DNA of 64,000 bases from Sediminivirga luteola (GTDB taxonomy: Bacteria; Actinomycetota; Actinomycetes; Actinomycetales; Brevibacteriaceae): NCBI RefSeq assembly GCF_014639315.1, contig NZ_BMFY01000005.1, forward strand, positions 186,001 to 250,000. Reading direction: 5' to 3'. Position numbers and translations under genes: made by a program. Positions 38,636-46,993 of the stretch are shown here, in pieces. Position 1 is the first letter of the stretch. Each line of letters starts with the position of its first letter. The notes beneath the pieces are model-generated. The model was not told where the DNA came from. It saw only the letters and a program-made list of their open reading frames with translations, and ran no database searches.

Positions 38636-39757
38636 ATGTCCCAGGCACTCCCCGCCACTTTCACCGCGGCGCAGGCCGCGGAACTGGCCGTCGTCACCCG
38701 CAGCGGTTTCATCGAGTCGCGCCATCTGGGTGCCGGCGTCGCGCTCTCACCGGCTCAGCCGGACGCCCCGGCGCTGACGCTGGGCGATCCGGCGGCCGCG
38801 ACCGCGACGCCGGTCTTCGCCCGCTCCTGCCTCAAACCCGTCCAGGCCCTCGCGGTGCTCCGCGCCGGCGTGCCCCTCCGCGGGGAGGAGGCCGCACTGG
38901 CGATGGCCTCGCACATCGCGCAGGACGAGCACATCGCCGTGGTCCGGCGGATGCTCGCCTCCTCGGGCCTGGCCGCGGAGCAGCTGCAGTGCCCGGCCGT
39001 GCTGCCGCAGCACGGCCCGGCACGGGCACGGGCGCTCGCTGCGGGCGAGAAGCCGTCCCCGCTGTACTTCAACTGCTCCGGGAAGCACACCGCCTTCCTC
39101 ATGGCGTGCCGCGCCAACGGCTGGGACGAGGACACCTACTTGGACCCCGGGCATCCGCTGCAGCAGCTCATCGCCGAGACCGTCGCGGAACTCGCCGGGC
39201 TGCCCGGGGGCGTGAGCGCGGACCACATCGGCGTGGACGGGTGCGGGGCCCCGGTCTTCGCGCTGCCGCTGGCCGGGCTGGCCCGCGCCGTCTCCGCCGT
39301 GGTGGCCGGCACGGACGAGCACACCGCGGAACTCACCCGCGCCGCGCTGGAGCACCCCTGGGGCATCGAGGGGCACGGCCGGCCGAACAGCGTCGCGATC
39401 GAGCGCCTCGGCATCCTGGCAAAGTTCGGCGCCGAGGGCGTGATGGTGATGGCCCGCCCCGGCGGGCCGGCCGTCGCACTCAAATGCCTGGACGGCTCCA
39501 GCCGCGCCACCACCCTGGCGGGCCTCGTCATGCTGCACGCCGCCGGCGGCGCCGAGCCGCAGGCCGTGGCCGAGGTCTGGGAACGGGTCGCCCCCGCCAT
39601 CACCGGCGGGAACGCGGTGGTCGGGGCGGTCCTGCCCGGCGCCGGGCTGCGCTCCCTGCTCGCGCCGGAGCTGGCTGGGCTGCTGGGCGCGGATCCGGAT
39701 CCGGCCGGGTCCGCGGGCGGGAAGACCGGAGAGCAGCCCGGGGCGGGCCGGCGATGA
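38636..39757 (+). CDS. Asparaginase (L-asparaginase II-like family)
   Basis: 373 residues. Belongs to the asparaginase II family (serine-beta-lactamase-unlike, separate from AnsA/AnsB). Family marks: [99 protein letters not shown], and GTGRxN-like loop regions near the end ([13 protein letters not shown]). The C-terminal 30 residues are Gly/Ala/Asp-rich. Hydrolyses asparagine to aspartate; aspartate is used by PurA and PurC encoded nearby, though a functional link is only suggestive. Its stop overlaps the next ATG. Confidence 0.88.
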   Translation: MSQALPATFTAAQAAELAVVTRSGFIESRHLGAGVALSPAQPDAPALTLGDPAAATATPVFARSCLKPVQALAVLRAGVPLRGEEAALAMASHIAQDEHIAVVRRMLASSGLAAEQLQCPAVLPQHGPARARALAAGEKPSPLYFNCSGKHTAFLMACRANGWDEDTYLDPGHPLQQLIAETVAELAGLPGGVSADHIGVDGCGAPVFALPLAGLARAVSAVVAGTDEHTAELTRAALEHPWGIEGHGRPNSVAIERLGILAKFGAEGVMVMARPGGPAVALKCLDGSSRATTLAGLVMLHAAGGAEPQAVAEVWERVAPAITGGNAVVGAVLPGAGLRSLLAPELAGLLGADPDPAGSAGGKTGEQPGAGRR

Positions 39758-40134
39758 TGGCCCGCCGCCGCATCGACCCCGAGGCGGGCTGGCACGCCCT
39801 GGAGACGTGGCTGGCCGGGGAAGACCAGAGCGCCGCCGCGCCGGACCGCGGCACCCTCGCCACCGCCGTGCGCTACACCCTGGAGGTCCTCGCCGAGACC
39901 GCGCCGGGCAACAGCGTGGAGGTGCGGGTGCCGCCGTTCGGGGTGACCCAGTGCGTGGAAGGCCCCCGGCACACCCGTGGCACCCCGCCCAATGTGGTCG
40001 AGACCGACCCCCTGACCTGGCTGCGCCTGGCCACCGGCCGGCTCGGCTGGGACGAGGCGAAAGACGGCGGCACTGTCCACGCTTCGGGCACGCGTGCGGA
40101 ACTGGGCGCGGTGCTGCCATTGTGGACCCTGTGA
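39754..40134 (+). CDS. SCP2-like sterol carrier family protein
   Basis: 126 residues. Small actinobacterial protein of the sterol-carrier/MDMPI C-terminal-like group: TAVRYTLEVLAETAPGNSVEVRVPPFGVTQCV and the ending NVVETDPLTWLRLATGRLGW match the SCP2-type ATGRxxW pattern. Probably cytoplasmic. It overlaps the asparaginase stop (ATGATG at 39754), so it is coupled. Related genes sit beside purF in many actinobacteria; here an aldehyde dehydrogenase and a small membrane-protein gene intervene. Ligand unknown. Confidence 0.75.
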   Translation: MMARRRIDPEAGWHALETWLAGEDQSAAAPDRGTLATAVRYTLEVLAETAPGNSVEVRVPPFGVTQCVEGPRHTRGTPPNVVETDPLTWLRLATGRLGWDEAKDGGTVHASGTRAELGAVLPLWTL

Positions 40135-40257
40135 CCCGTACCACGGGAACAGCCCGGCCCGGCCCGGTGACACCGGACCGGTGTCCTCGAAGCACGCGGT
40201 ACCGGCGGCCAGCCCGCCGCGCCGGCGGCACACGATCCGACAGATGCAGGAGTGAGC

Positions 40258-41709
40258 ATGGGCGCTGATCAGCAGACCCTGAAGCAGACCACCTCGTACG
40301 TGCACGGACGGCATCTGCCGTCCACCCAGACCTACGACAACGTCGATCCCTCGACCGGGGCCGTGCTCGGCCAGGTCGGCCGTTCCGGCGCAGATGAGGT
40401 CGACCAGGCCGTCACCTCCGCCCGCCAGGCGCAGCGCGAATGGCGGCGCACCACGCCGGCGCAGCGTTCGGCGCTGCTGGTCGCGATCGCCGATGCCGTG
40501 CTCGGCCACCGCGACGAACTCGCCCGCCTGGAGTCCGAGGACACCGGAAAACCGCTCACGCAGGCCTACGCCGACGTCGACGTCGCCGCCCGTTACTTCC
40601 GCTTCTACGGGCAGGCGATCGAGTCCTACTACGGCCGGACGATCCCGCTCGGCCCGGACACCCACGCCTATACGAAGCGCGAGCCGTACGGCGTCACCGG
40701 GCACATCGTGGCCTGGAACTATCCGCTGCAGCTCATCTCCCGCGCCGTGGCCACATCGCTGGCCACCGGCAACACCGCCGTGGCCAAGCCCGCCGACGAG
40801 ACTCCCCGCTCGACCGTGCGCCTGGCGGAGATCATCACGGAGGCAGGGGCCCCGGCCGGTGCCTTCAACGTCGTGACCGGGCTCGGCGCCGAGGCCGGCC
40901 AGGCGCTCGCGGCGCATCCGGGCATCGACCACCTGGGCTTCGTCGGCTCCACCCAGACCGGCTCGCTCATCGCTCACGCCGCTGCCGACCGCGTCATCCC
41001 GACCGTCCTCGAACTCGGCGGGAAGTCCGCCAATGTGGTGTTCCCGGACGCCGACATCGACGCGGCACTGCCGAGCCTGGTGCGCTCCGTCGTGCAGAAC
41101 GCCGGCCAGACCTGCTCGGCTGGCTCCAGGCTGCTGGTGCACGCCAGCATCCGCGAGGAGGTCACCCACAAGATCGTCGGCGCCTTCGAGCAGATCACCA
41201 TCGGCGCCGGCGTCGACGACCCGCAGCTGGGCCCCCTGGTCTCCGCCAAGCAGCGCGAGCGGGTCGCCGGTTTCCTCGCCGAGGTCGACTCCTCTCAGGT
41301 GCTCACCGGCGGGACCGCGCCGGACAGCCTGGACGGCCCCCTGGCCGGCGGAAGCTACTTCCTGCCCACCGTCGTCGACCGGGTGGACCCGGCCAGCCGG
41401 ATCGCCCAGGAGGAGGTCTTCGGCCCGGTCGTCGCGGTCCTCTCCTTCGAGGACGAGGAGGAGGCGGCCGCGCTCGCCAACGGCACCGACTACGGCCTGG
41501 TGTCCGCGGTGTGGACGCAGAACCTGGGCACCGCGCATCGCATGGTCGACGCCATCGAAGCGGGACAGATCTTCGTGAACACCTATGGCGCCGGCGGCGG
41601 CGTGGAGCTGCCCTTCGGCGGTTTCAAGAAGTCCGGCTACGGCCGGGAGAAGGGCCTGGAGGCGCTCGACGAGTACACCCAGACCAAGACGGTCGTCATG
41701 AAGCTCTGA
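40258..41709 (+). CDS. Aldehyde dehydrogenase family protein
   Basis: 483 residues from ATG 40258 with AGGAG five bases upstream. NAD(P)-dependent oxidation of an aldehyde. Catalytic Cys in NAGQTCSAGSRLL, general-base Glu in LELGGKSANVVF, oxyanion Asn in AWNYPLQL, cofactor Lys in AKPADETP, and the GFVGSTQTGS Rossmann loop. EEVFGPVVAVLSF and GGFKKSGYGREKGLEAL complete the family marks. Best resembles betaine-aldehyde/amino-aldehyde-type members; substrate not certain. Preceded by a GC-rich spacer of 123 bases and followed by its own terminator hairpin. Confidence 0.92.
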   Translation: MGADQQTLKQTTSYVHGRHLPSTQTYDNVDPSTGAVLGQVGRSGADEVDQAVTSARQAQREWRRTTPAQRSALLVAIADAVLGHRDELARLESEDTGKPLTQAYADVDVAARYFRFYGQAIESYYGRTIPLGPDTHAYTKREPYGVTGHIVAWNYPLQLISRAVATSLATGNTAVAKPADETPRSTVRLAEIITEAGAPAGAFNVVTGLGAEAGQALAAHPGIDHLGFVGSTQTGSLIAHAAADRVIPTVLELGGKSANVVFPDADIDAALPSLVRSVVQNAGQTCSAGSRLLVHASIREEVTHKIVGAFEQITIGAGVDDPQLGPLVSAKQRERVAGFLAEVDSSQVLTGGTAPDSLDGPLAGGSYFLPTVVDRVDPASRIAQEEVFGPVVAVLSFEDEEEAAALANGTDYGLVSAVWTQNLGTAHRMVDAIEAGQIFVNTYGAGGGVELPFGGFKKSGYGREKGLEALDEYTQTKTVVMKL

Positions 41710-41757
41710 CCGTGCCCCGAGCATCCCGCTCAAGGAATGCGCGGGGCGGACGCGAGA

Positions 41758-41808
41758 AGCAGACCCGGGGGACGTGAGATCGCACTGCGGACCGTCCCCC
41801 GGGCTGCT
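41758..41808 (+). terminator. Terminator of aldehyde dehydrogenase gene
   Basis: Arms 41758-41774 and 41793-41808: CCCGGGGGACG pairs perfectly with CGTCCCCCGGG, extended by AGCAG/CTGCT past a one-base bulge. 48 bases after the stop. Confidence 0.6.
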
Positions 41809-41866
41809 GTCTGAGCGCGGCGCCGGCCCGGCGAAGGGCGGACCGGCGGCGGCTTCCGGGTGTGCG

Positions 41867-41872
41867 TAGAAT
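41867..41872 (+). promoter_or_regulatory. -10 box upstream of membrane protein-purF-purM
   Basis: TAGAAT with the start codon of the next gene 37 bases on. Probably drives 41910 gene, purF and purM together. Confidence 0.45.
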
Positions 41873-41909
41873 GTGCAGGTAGGTCCGACGCACTCGCAGC
41901 AGGGAATTC

Positions 41910-42410
41910 ATGAGTCACACCATTGACGTCCGCGTCCGCCGGAGGCCGAAGTACTCGGTCTTCATGGGCGCGGGTGCTCTCCTCGGCCTGATCGCCGCAC
42001 CGCTCGTCGCGGCCCAGCCGGTGCAACCGCTCAACCCCGCCGAGGAGTACTCCTTCTTCGCCACCGCGGGGTTCTTCGCGGCTCTGCTGGGAACCATCGG
42101 CCTCTTCCTGGGCGGGGGTGTCGCCCTTCTCGTGGAGCGGGTGACCGCCCGCCGGGAGCGGCGTTACACGGTGGGCGCCTACTACCAGCGGATGTCCGGC
42201 GACGCCCCCGCCCCGGAGGCAGCGGCTGCCGGCGACTCAGAGGGTGCCGGCGACGCGGAGAACGACAGCGTGCAGGCGACGCCGGATCCGGCGGTCCCAG
42301 CGGAGGACTCCGGGGCGCGGGACAGCGCTCCGGCGAGTGATCCCTCCAGCGGCGACGGCCCCTCGGTTCCCGGCCGGACCGCGCGGCAGGCCGACGGCCG
42401 CGATTCATAA
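41910..42410 (+). CDS. Small two-helix membrane protein upstream of purF
   Basis: 166 residues. RRPKYSVFMGAGALLGLIAA begins the first membrane helix, SFFATAGFFAALLGTIGLFL the second, followed by a positively charged stretch (ERVTARRERRYTVGAYYQR) and an acidic, Pro/Ser/Ala-rich tail of some 75 residues. No enzymatic motif. Comparable small membrane proteins commonly precede purF in Micrococcales, but no function is known to me. 21 bases before purF, so almost certainly co-transcribed. Confidence 0.8.
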   Translation: MSHTIDVRVRRRPKYSVFMGAGALLGLIAAPLVAAQPVQPLNPAEEYSFFATAGFFAALLGTIGLFLGGGVALLVERVTARRERRYTVGAYYQRMSGDAPAPEAAAAGDSEGAGDAENDSVQATPDPAVPAEDSGARDSAPASDPSSGDGPSVPGRTARQADGRDS

Positions 42411-42431
42411 CGACAGCTAGGGAGGGCAGCC

Positions 42432-44021
42432 GTGGCACGGCCCGACGGACGTCTCACGCACGACATCGACCCCCAGGAGAAGGGACCGCAGGACGCCTGC
42501 GGCGTCTTCGGGGTCTGGGCTCCGGGCGAGGAGGTCGCCAAGCTCGCCTACTTCGGGCTCTACGCCCTGCAGCACCGCGGTCAGGAATCGGCCGGGATCG
42601 CCGCCTCCAACGGCAAGCAGATCCTGGTCTACCGGGACATGGGCCTGGTCTCCCAGGTGTTCAACGAGCAGGACCTGGAGACGCTGACCGGCCATATCGC
42701 GGTCGGCCACACCCGGTATTCCACCACCGGCAGCTCCACCTGGGACAACGCGCAGCCGACGCTCGGGCCCACGCCGTACGGCACGGTCGCCCTGGCGCAC
42801 AACGGCAACATCACGAACTACGAGGAACTCCAGACCATGGTGGAGCAGGCCCGGGAGGACACCCGGGACCAGCGCACCGAGCGCGAGGAGCGGCGCTTGA
42901 GCCGGTCCCGGCAGCGCCGGGACTCCAGCAACGACACCTCCCTGGTGACGCAGCTGCTGCGCACCCAGCCGGGGGAGAACCTGCGCGAGAGCGCCATGCA
43001 GCTGTTCCCCCGGCTGCAGGGCGCCTTCAGCTTCGTGTTCATGGACGAGGACACCCTCTACGCGGCACGCGATCCGCACGGCGTGCGGCCGCTCATGCTC
43101 GGCCGCCTCGAAGGGGGCTGGGTGGTGGCGTCCGAGTCGGCCGCTCTGGACATCGTCGGCGCCTCCCTGGTCCGTGAGGTCGAGCCGGGTGAGCTGATCG
43201 CGATCGACTCCGACGGCCTGCACAGCTATCACTTCGCGGAGCCCCAGCCGGCCCGCTGCGTCTTCGAGTACGTCTATCTGGCCCGGCCCGATTCGGTCAT
43301 CAACGACCAGGTGGTGCACTCCGCGCGCACCGAGATGGGCCGCGTCCTGGCCCGTGAGCACCCGGTGGACGCGGACCTGGTGATCCCGACGCCGGAATCC
43401 GGCACACCCGCCGCCGTCGGCTACGCGGAGGAATCCGGCATCCCCTTCGGCCAGGGACTGATGAAGAACGCCTACGTCGGCCGGACCTTCATCCAGCCCT
43501 CTCAGACGCTGCGGCAGCTGGGCATCCGCCTCAAGCTGAACCCGCTCAAGGAGAACATCGCCGGCAAACGCCTCGTCGTGGTGGACGACTCCATCGTCCG
43601 GGGCAACACCCAGCGGGCCCTGGTGCGGATGCTGCGCGAGGCCGGAGCGAAAGAGGTCCACATCCGGATCTCCTCCCCGCCGGTCAAATGGCCGTGTTTC
43701 TACGGCATCGACTTCGCCACCCGCGCCGAGCTGATCGCCAACGGCCTCGGGGTGGAGGAGATCGGGCGCTCGCTCGGTGCGGACTCGCTCGGTTACATCT
43801 CCACCAAGGGTATGATCGCCGCCACCCGCCAGAACCCCAAGGAGCTGTGCAGCGCCTGCTTCACCGGCGTCTACCCGATCCCGGTGCCCCGGGCGGAGGA
43901 CCCCGGCGTCGTCTCCACCGGCTGCGGCACCCGCAGCCGGGTCGAGCCGGGCCCGGTGCCGGTGGAACTGGTCACGGGACGCGAGGCACACGAGGGCTAC
44001 CAGCAAGGGGAGAGCGCATGA
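42432..44021 (+). CDS. purF: Amidophosphoribosyltransferase
   Basis: 529 residues from GTG 42432, with AGGGAGG nine bases upstream. First committed step of purine synthesis: PRPP plus glutamine to phosphoribosylamine. Cys23 in QDACGVFGVW becomes the N-terminal nucleophile after removal of a 22-residue propeptide. Glutaminase marks: LQHRGQESAGIA, VGHTRYSTTG, LAHNGNITNYEEL. PRPP loop VVVDDSIVRGNTQ; the Cys residues of an Fe-S-type PurF are visible (FYGIDFATRAELIA; LCSACFTGVYP). An Arg/Glu-rich insert of about 20 residues sits in the glutaminase domain (near residue 145). Overlaps purM by four bases. Confidence 0.96.
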   Translation: MARPDGRLTHDIDPQEKGPQDACGVFGVWAPGEEVAKLAYFGLYALQHRGQESAGIAASNGKQILVYRDMGLVSQVFNEQDLETLTGHIAVGHTRYSTTGSSTWDNAQPTLGPTPYGTVALAHNGNITNYEELQTMVEQAREDTRDQRTEREERRLSRSRQRRDSSNDTSLVTQLLRTQPGENLRESAMQLFPRLQGAFSFVFMDEDTLYAARDPHGVRPLMLGRLEGGWVVASESAALDIVGASLVREVEPGELIAIDSDGLHSYHFAEPQPARCVFEYVYLARPDSVINDQVVHSARTEMGRVLAREHPVDADLVIPTPESGTPAAVGYAEESGIPFGQGLMKNAYVGRTFIQPSQTLRQLGIRLKLNPLKENIAGKRLVVVDDSIVRGNTQRALVRMLREAGAKEVHIRISSPPVKWPCFYGIDFATRAELIANGLGVEEIGRSLGADSLGYISTKGMIAATRQNPKELCSACFTGVYPIPVPRAEDPGVVSTGCGTRSRVEPGPVPVELVTGREAHEGYQQGESA

Positions 44022-45142
44022 GCGAGGGAGTCACCTACGCCGCCGCCGGCGTCGACGTCGAGGCCGGCGACCGGGCGGTCGAGCTGATGAAGACCGCCGT
44101 AGCGGCCACGCATCCGGCGCAGGTACTCGGCGGAGTGGGAGGCTTCGCCGGACTCTGGGACGCCTCCGCGCTGAAGGACTACCGGCGGCCGCTGCTGGCC
44201 ACCTCCACCGATGGCGTGGGCACCAAAGTGGCGCTGGCGCAACGGATGGACATCCACGACACCATCGGCTTCGATCTGGTCGGCATGGTGATCGACGACA
44301 TCGCGGTCTCCGGCGCCACTCCGCTGTTCATGACCGATTACATCGCCTGCGGCAAGGTCGTGCCCGAGCGGATCGCGGATATCGTCCGGGGCATCGCCGC
44401 CGCCTGCAAGCAGGCCGGTACGGCACTCGTCGGCGGGGAGACCGCGGAGCACCCGGGACTGCTCGCAGAGCACGAGTACGACGTCGCCGGCGCCGCCACC
44501 GGCGTCGTCGAGGCCGACCGGCTGCTGGGACCCGAGCGGGTCCGCGCCGGTGACGTGGTCCTGGGACTGGCCTCCTCGGGGCTGCACTCGAACGGTTACT
44601 CCCTGGTCCGGCGCATCATCGCCGACCTCGGCTGGGAGCTGGACCGGCAGGTGACGGAGTTCGGCCGCACTCTGGGCGAGGAACTGCTGGAACCGACGCG
44701 CGTGTACAGCGCCGATCTGCTGGCCCTCATCGAGGAGCTGGGGCTCGGCGCGGACGGCAAGGACCGCGTGCATTCGATCTCGCACGTCACCGGCGGAGGC
44801 CTCGCAGCGAATGTCGCGCGCGTACTGCCCAAGGGACTCACCGCCGTGATGCGCCGGGACAGCTGGGAGATCCCCCCGGTGTTCCAGGTGCTCGGCGATG
44901 CCGGGAAGGTGCCTCAGGAGGATCGCGAGCGAACCTGGAATCTGGGCGTGGGCATGGTCGTGATCGCCGATGCCGGTGCCGCCGATGCCGCGCTGACAGC
45001 GCTCTCCCAGCGCGGCATCCCCGCCTGGGTGCTGGGCGAGATCGCGCCGGCGGCAGGTCCCGGCTCAGTGCCGGAGGCGCAGGGCGCCGACCTGGTGCAG
45101 GGTGCCAAGGGCGTCGACGGCGGCGCCGCGATCCTGCTCTGA
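44018..45142 (+). CDS. purM: Phosphoribosylformylglycinamidine cyclo-ligase
   Basis: 374 residues from ATG 44018, overlapping the purF stop (ATGA). Closes FGAM to AIR with ATP. Signatures: YAAAGVDVEAGDRAVELMK, STDGVGTKVALAQ, GFDLVGMVIDDIAVSGATPLF, GGETAEHPG, SSGLHSNGYSLVRR, HVTGGGLAANVARVLP and WNLGVGMVVI. C-terminal 35 residues are Gly/Ala-rich and a little longer than usual. A UUCG-capped terminator follows at 45225. Confidence 0.96.
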   Translation: MSEGVTYAAAGVDVEAGDRAVELMKTAVAATHPAQVLGGVGGFAGLWDASALKDYRRPLLATSTDGVGTKVALAQRMDIHDTIGFDLVGMVIDDIAVSGATPLFMTDYIACGKVVPERIADIVRGIAAACKQAGTALVGGETAEHPGLLAEHEYDVAGAATGVVEADRLLGPERVRAGDVVLGLASSGLHSNGYSLVRRIIADLGWELDRQVTEFGRTLGEELLEPTRVYSADLLALIEELGLGADGKDRVHSISHVTGGGLAANVARVLPKGLTAVMRRDSWEIPPVFQVLGDAGKVPQEDRERTWNLGVGMVVIADAGAADAALTALSQRGIPAWVLGEIAPAAGPGSVPEAQGADLVQGAKGVDGGAAILL

Positions 45143-45224
45143 GCGCTCAGGCCCGTCGCTGCGCGGGACCCCGTCGGGCACGCAAAGCCCGCCGGGACGC
45201 AAAACCCACTTCTGTTTCCAATTC

Positions 45225-45260
45225 CCACGGGGGTTTTTCGAAACAGCCGTGGCTTTTCCT
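45225..45260 (+). terminator. Terminator of purF-purM
   Basis: CCACGG (45225-45230) pairs with CCGTGG (45247-45252); inside, GTTT-TTCG-AAAC forms a tetraloop hairpin; the stem is followed by CTTTTCC. The best U-tract terminator in the window. Confidence 0.6.
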
Positions 45261-45500
45261 CCGGTGGAACCGGTCGCAGGCGGCCGCTGCGGAGTGCGGG
45301 ACGGCGGATCGGATGCGGGTGGCGTAGAGCTCAGGACGAGCGACCGGCATTCGGCAGCCGCGTCCGCAGACGTTCGCTCTTGACCGGTTGGCGTCACCGT
45401 CATGCGTGCACGCGGAACGACCGGCCATGTAGGGCCGCGAAGCTGGCTCACCGAGGGGTGGCGTAGCTGGCTGGTCCGCTATGACTCGCTACGCACGCAC

Positions 45501-45546
45501 GCGAAACGGGCCTGGAGGAGCGGTGGCTCCTCCAGGCCCGTTTCGC
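45501..45546. terminator. Perfect 21-bp hairpin, terminator of DUF3073 gene
   Basis: Arms 45501-45521 and 45526-45546 are fully complementary (outer GCGAAACGGG, inner GGAGGAGC) around loop GGTG. It lies 34 bases past the DUF3073 stop, on its downstream side. Confidence 0.7.
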
Positions 45547-45579
45547 ATTTCCTGACGTTCTCTCCAGGAGAAGGGGAGG

Positions 45580-45771
45580 TCAGCGCTCGCCTTCGTCCTC
45601 GTACTCCGAGTTGTACCTGGCGGCGATGTCGCTGTAATCGTCATCCCCGTCGCCCGAACCCCGACGGGAGGCCAGTTCGCGCTCCAGCGCGGTGAGGTCC
45701 GTCTCAGGGGTGGAGTACTTCAACTTCCGGGCGACTTTGGTCTGCTTCGCCTTTGCACGGCCGCGACCCAC
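45580..45771 (-). CDS. DUF3073 domain-containing protein
   Basis: 63 residues from GTG 45771 with GAGGGGGG upstream. Matches DUF3073: GRGRAKAKQTKVARKLKYST at the basic N-terminus, then an acidic half with DDYSDIAARYNSEYEDE. Very common small protein in actinobacteria, probably cytoplasmic; function unknown. Strong charge asymmetry (basic start, acidic end). Single-gene unit. Confidence 0.92.
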   Translation of the reverse strand: MGRGRAKAKQTKVARKLKYSTPETDLTALERELASRRGSGDGDDDYSDIAARYNSEYEDEGER

Positions 45772-46018
45772 AGGCGTCGACCCCCCTCGTGCTCAGTCCG
45801 GGCGGGCGCGGCCCGGAATTCACCATTGCATCGTCGACCAGTCTACGTGATGTCTACGGGGTGTTCCATTATGGACGGATACCCGTGGGCAGTATCACCC
45901 CTTCACCGGCCCCGTTCCGTGCCTGCGGGCGCCGCGCGCCGTCGTCGCACGGTCCCATCGCGTGCCTGGCCTGGGCTGCCTGCCGCGCACCCGGCTGAAG
46001 AAGGCCCGCCGCCGGGTC

Positions 46019-46024
46019 TACAGT
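46019..46024 (+). promoter_or_regulatory. -10 box of the 46031 gene
   Basis: TACAGT six bases before ATG 46031. GGAGG lies within those six bases, so either a leaderless or very short-leader start is possible. Confidence 0.45.
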
Positions 46025-46030
46025 GGAGGC

Positions 46031-46843
46031 ATGTCCTATGCGCGCAGTTACCAGACCCATCTGCGGGTGTTCGAACCGCTCGCGGCGCACCCGGAGTACG
46101 ACGGGATGGACGTCACGGACAACCGGGCCAGGCTGTTCGCCATGCGGGACGCCGATGCCGACCGCCGTCTGCTCGGACTGCCGGTGAACCCGGTCCCGGC
46201 GGGGATGCGTGATGCTCCGCTGTTCCTGCCGGCCGGCAAGGTGGGCGACGGCATCGACCGGGTGTGCCCGATGCAGGAGGACGTGCGCAGCTGGCTGGCC
46301 CTCGAGCAGCTGGCGGAGGACTGGCAGGACTGGTCCGCCGCCGCGATGCGCATGGTGCTGCCCGAGCGTGCGCGGCGCCGGGCCGCCTCCGCCAAGACCG
46401 CCTGGCTGCAGGAGAACGCCGATGCACGGGTCTTCACCCGCACCGCGGCCTGGGAAGTGCCCCCGACCTGGCTCGTGGCGGTCGTCGCGGATCAGGACAT
46501 GGTGGGGCACGAGGGCGATGCGGTGGTCGTGCGCACGCCGATCCTGGCGGCCTCCGGCCGGGCGGAGTGGGCCGCCGAGGTTCTGGAACGCCGGATGCCC
46601 GATGACATCATCACCGCCAAGATGCGCGGCCTGGCCGAATGGCTCGACGACTTCGACCTCAATGCGGTGGTCGAACTCGACTACGGCGGGCTGACCGAGC
46701 GGATATGGCCGGATGACACCCCGGCGCTCGTGGACCACTGGATCGAAGCGGTGGACTCTGGCGACGACGAGCTGGCGCAGTCCGTGCGGCACCACTACGC
46801 CGGCCGCTGGAACGAGGTCTCGGCGCTGGCCACCAGCTCCTGA
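46031..46843 (+). CDS. Conserved-looking actinobacterial protein, function unknown
   Basis: 270 residues, soluble, no signal peptide and no membrane helix. Begins SYARSYQTHLRVFEPLAAHP; middle part LFLPAGKVGDGIDRVCPMQEDVRSWLALEQLAEDWQDW; later TRTAAWEVPPTWLVAVVADQD and a MRGLAEWLDDFDLNAVVELDYGGL ending helix. Trp-rich (ten or more). Ordinary codon use, so a real gene. I do not recognise a catalytic motif and do not assign a family with confidence. Single gene; downstream gene has its own leader. Confidence 0.7.
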   Translation: MSYARSYQTHLRVFEPLAAHPEYDGMDVTDNRARLFAMRDADADRRLLGLPVNPVPAGMRDAPLFLPAGKVGDGIDRVCPMQEDVRSWLALEQLAEDWQDWSAAAMRMVLPERARRRAASAKTAWLQENADARVFTRTAAWEVPPTWLVAVVADQDMVGHEGDAVVVRTPILAASGRAEWAAEVLERRMPDDIITAKMRGLAEWLDDFDLNAVVELDYGGLTERIWPDDTPALVDHWIEAVDSGDDELAQSVRHHYAGRWNEVSALATSS

Positions 46844-46880
46844 GCAGTGCGATGCAGGTCACAGTTCCCGAGGCCAAGAA

Positions 46881-46898
46881 TATCTTGACATCAAGGTA
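46881..46898. promoter_or_regulatory. MarR-type palindromic operator overlapping a -35 box
   Basis: TATCTTGACATCAAGGTA, a dyad of the TATCTTGA-N2-TCAAGATA type bound by MarR-family repressors, 95 bases upstream of the MmgE/PrpD gene. TTGACA within it (46885-46890) is a perfect -35 hexamer. No strong -10 at the ideal spacing. No MarR gene is in the window. Confidence 0.45.
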
Positions 46899-46993
46899 AA
46901 TCGGGAGGATCGTGGAGAGTGCAAGCAAGGTCGACCATACCTAAGGCCTGAGAGCGCGCAAGGCCCCGAACGCACCGCGATCGGAGGTCCACC

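Larger units (their letters stand above)
45143..45579. other. 437-base intergenic region between purM and DUF3073
   Basis: Holds two hairpins (45225-45260 and 45501-45546), one for each convergent transcript. Between them the sequence is mixed-composition, with CGTAGC/GCTACG-type short inverted repeats near 45460-45495, and no reading frame with ribosome site or family resemblance. No tRNA found by eye. Confidence 0.55.

Noticed and set aside
45440-45510. tRNA-like short stems in the purM-DUF3073 gap
   Set aside because: No TTC-arm or acceptor stem with a CCA-compatible end; the dominant structure is the 21-bp terminator.
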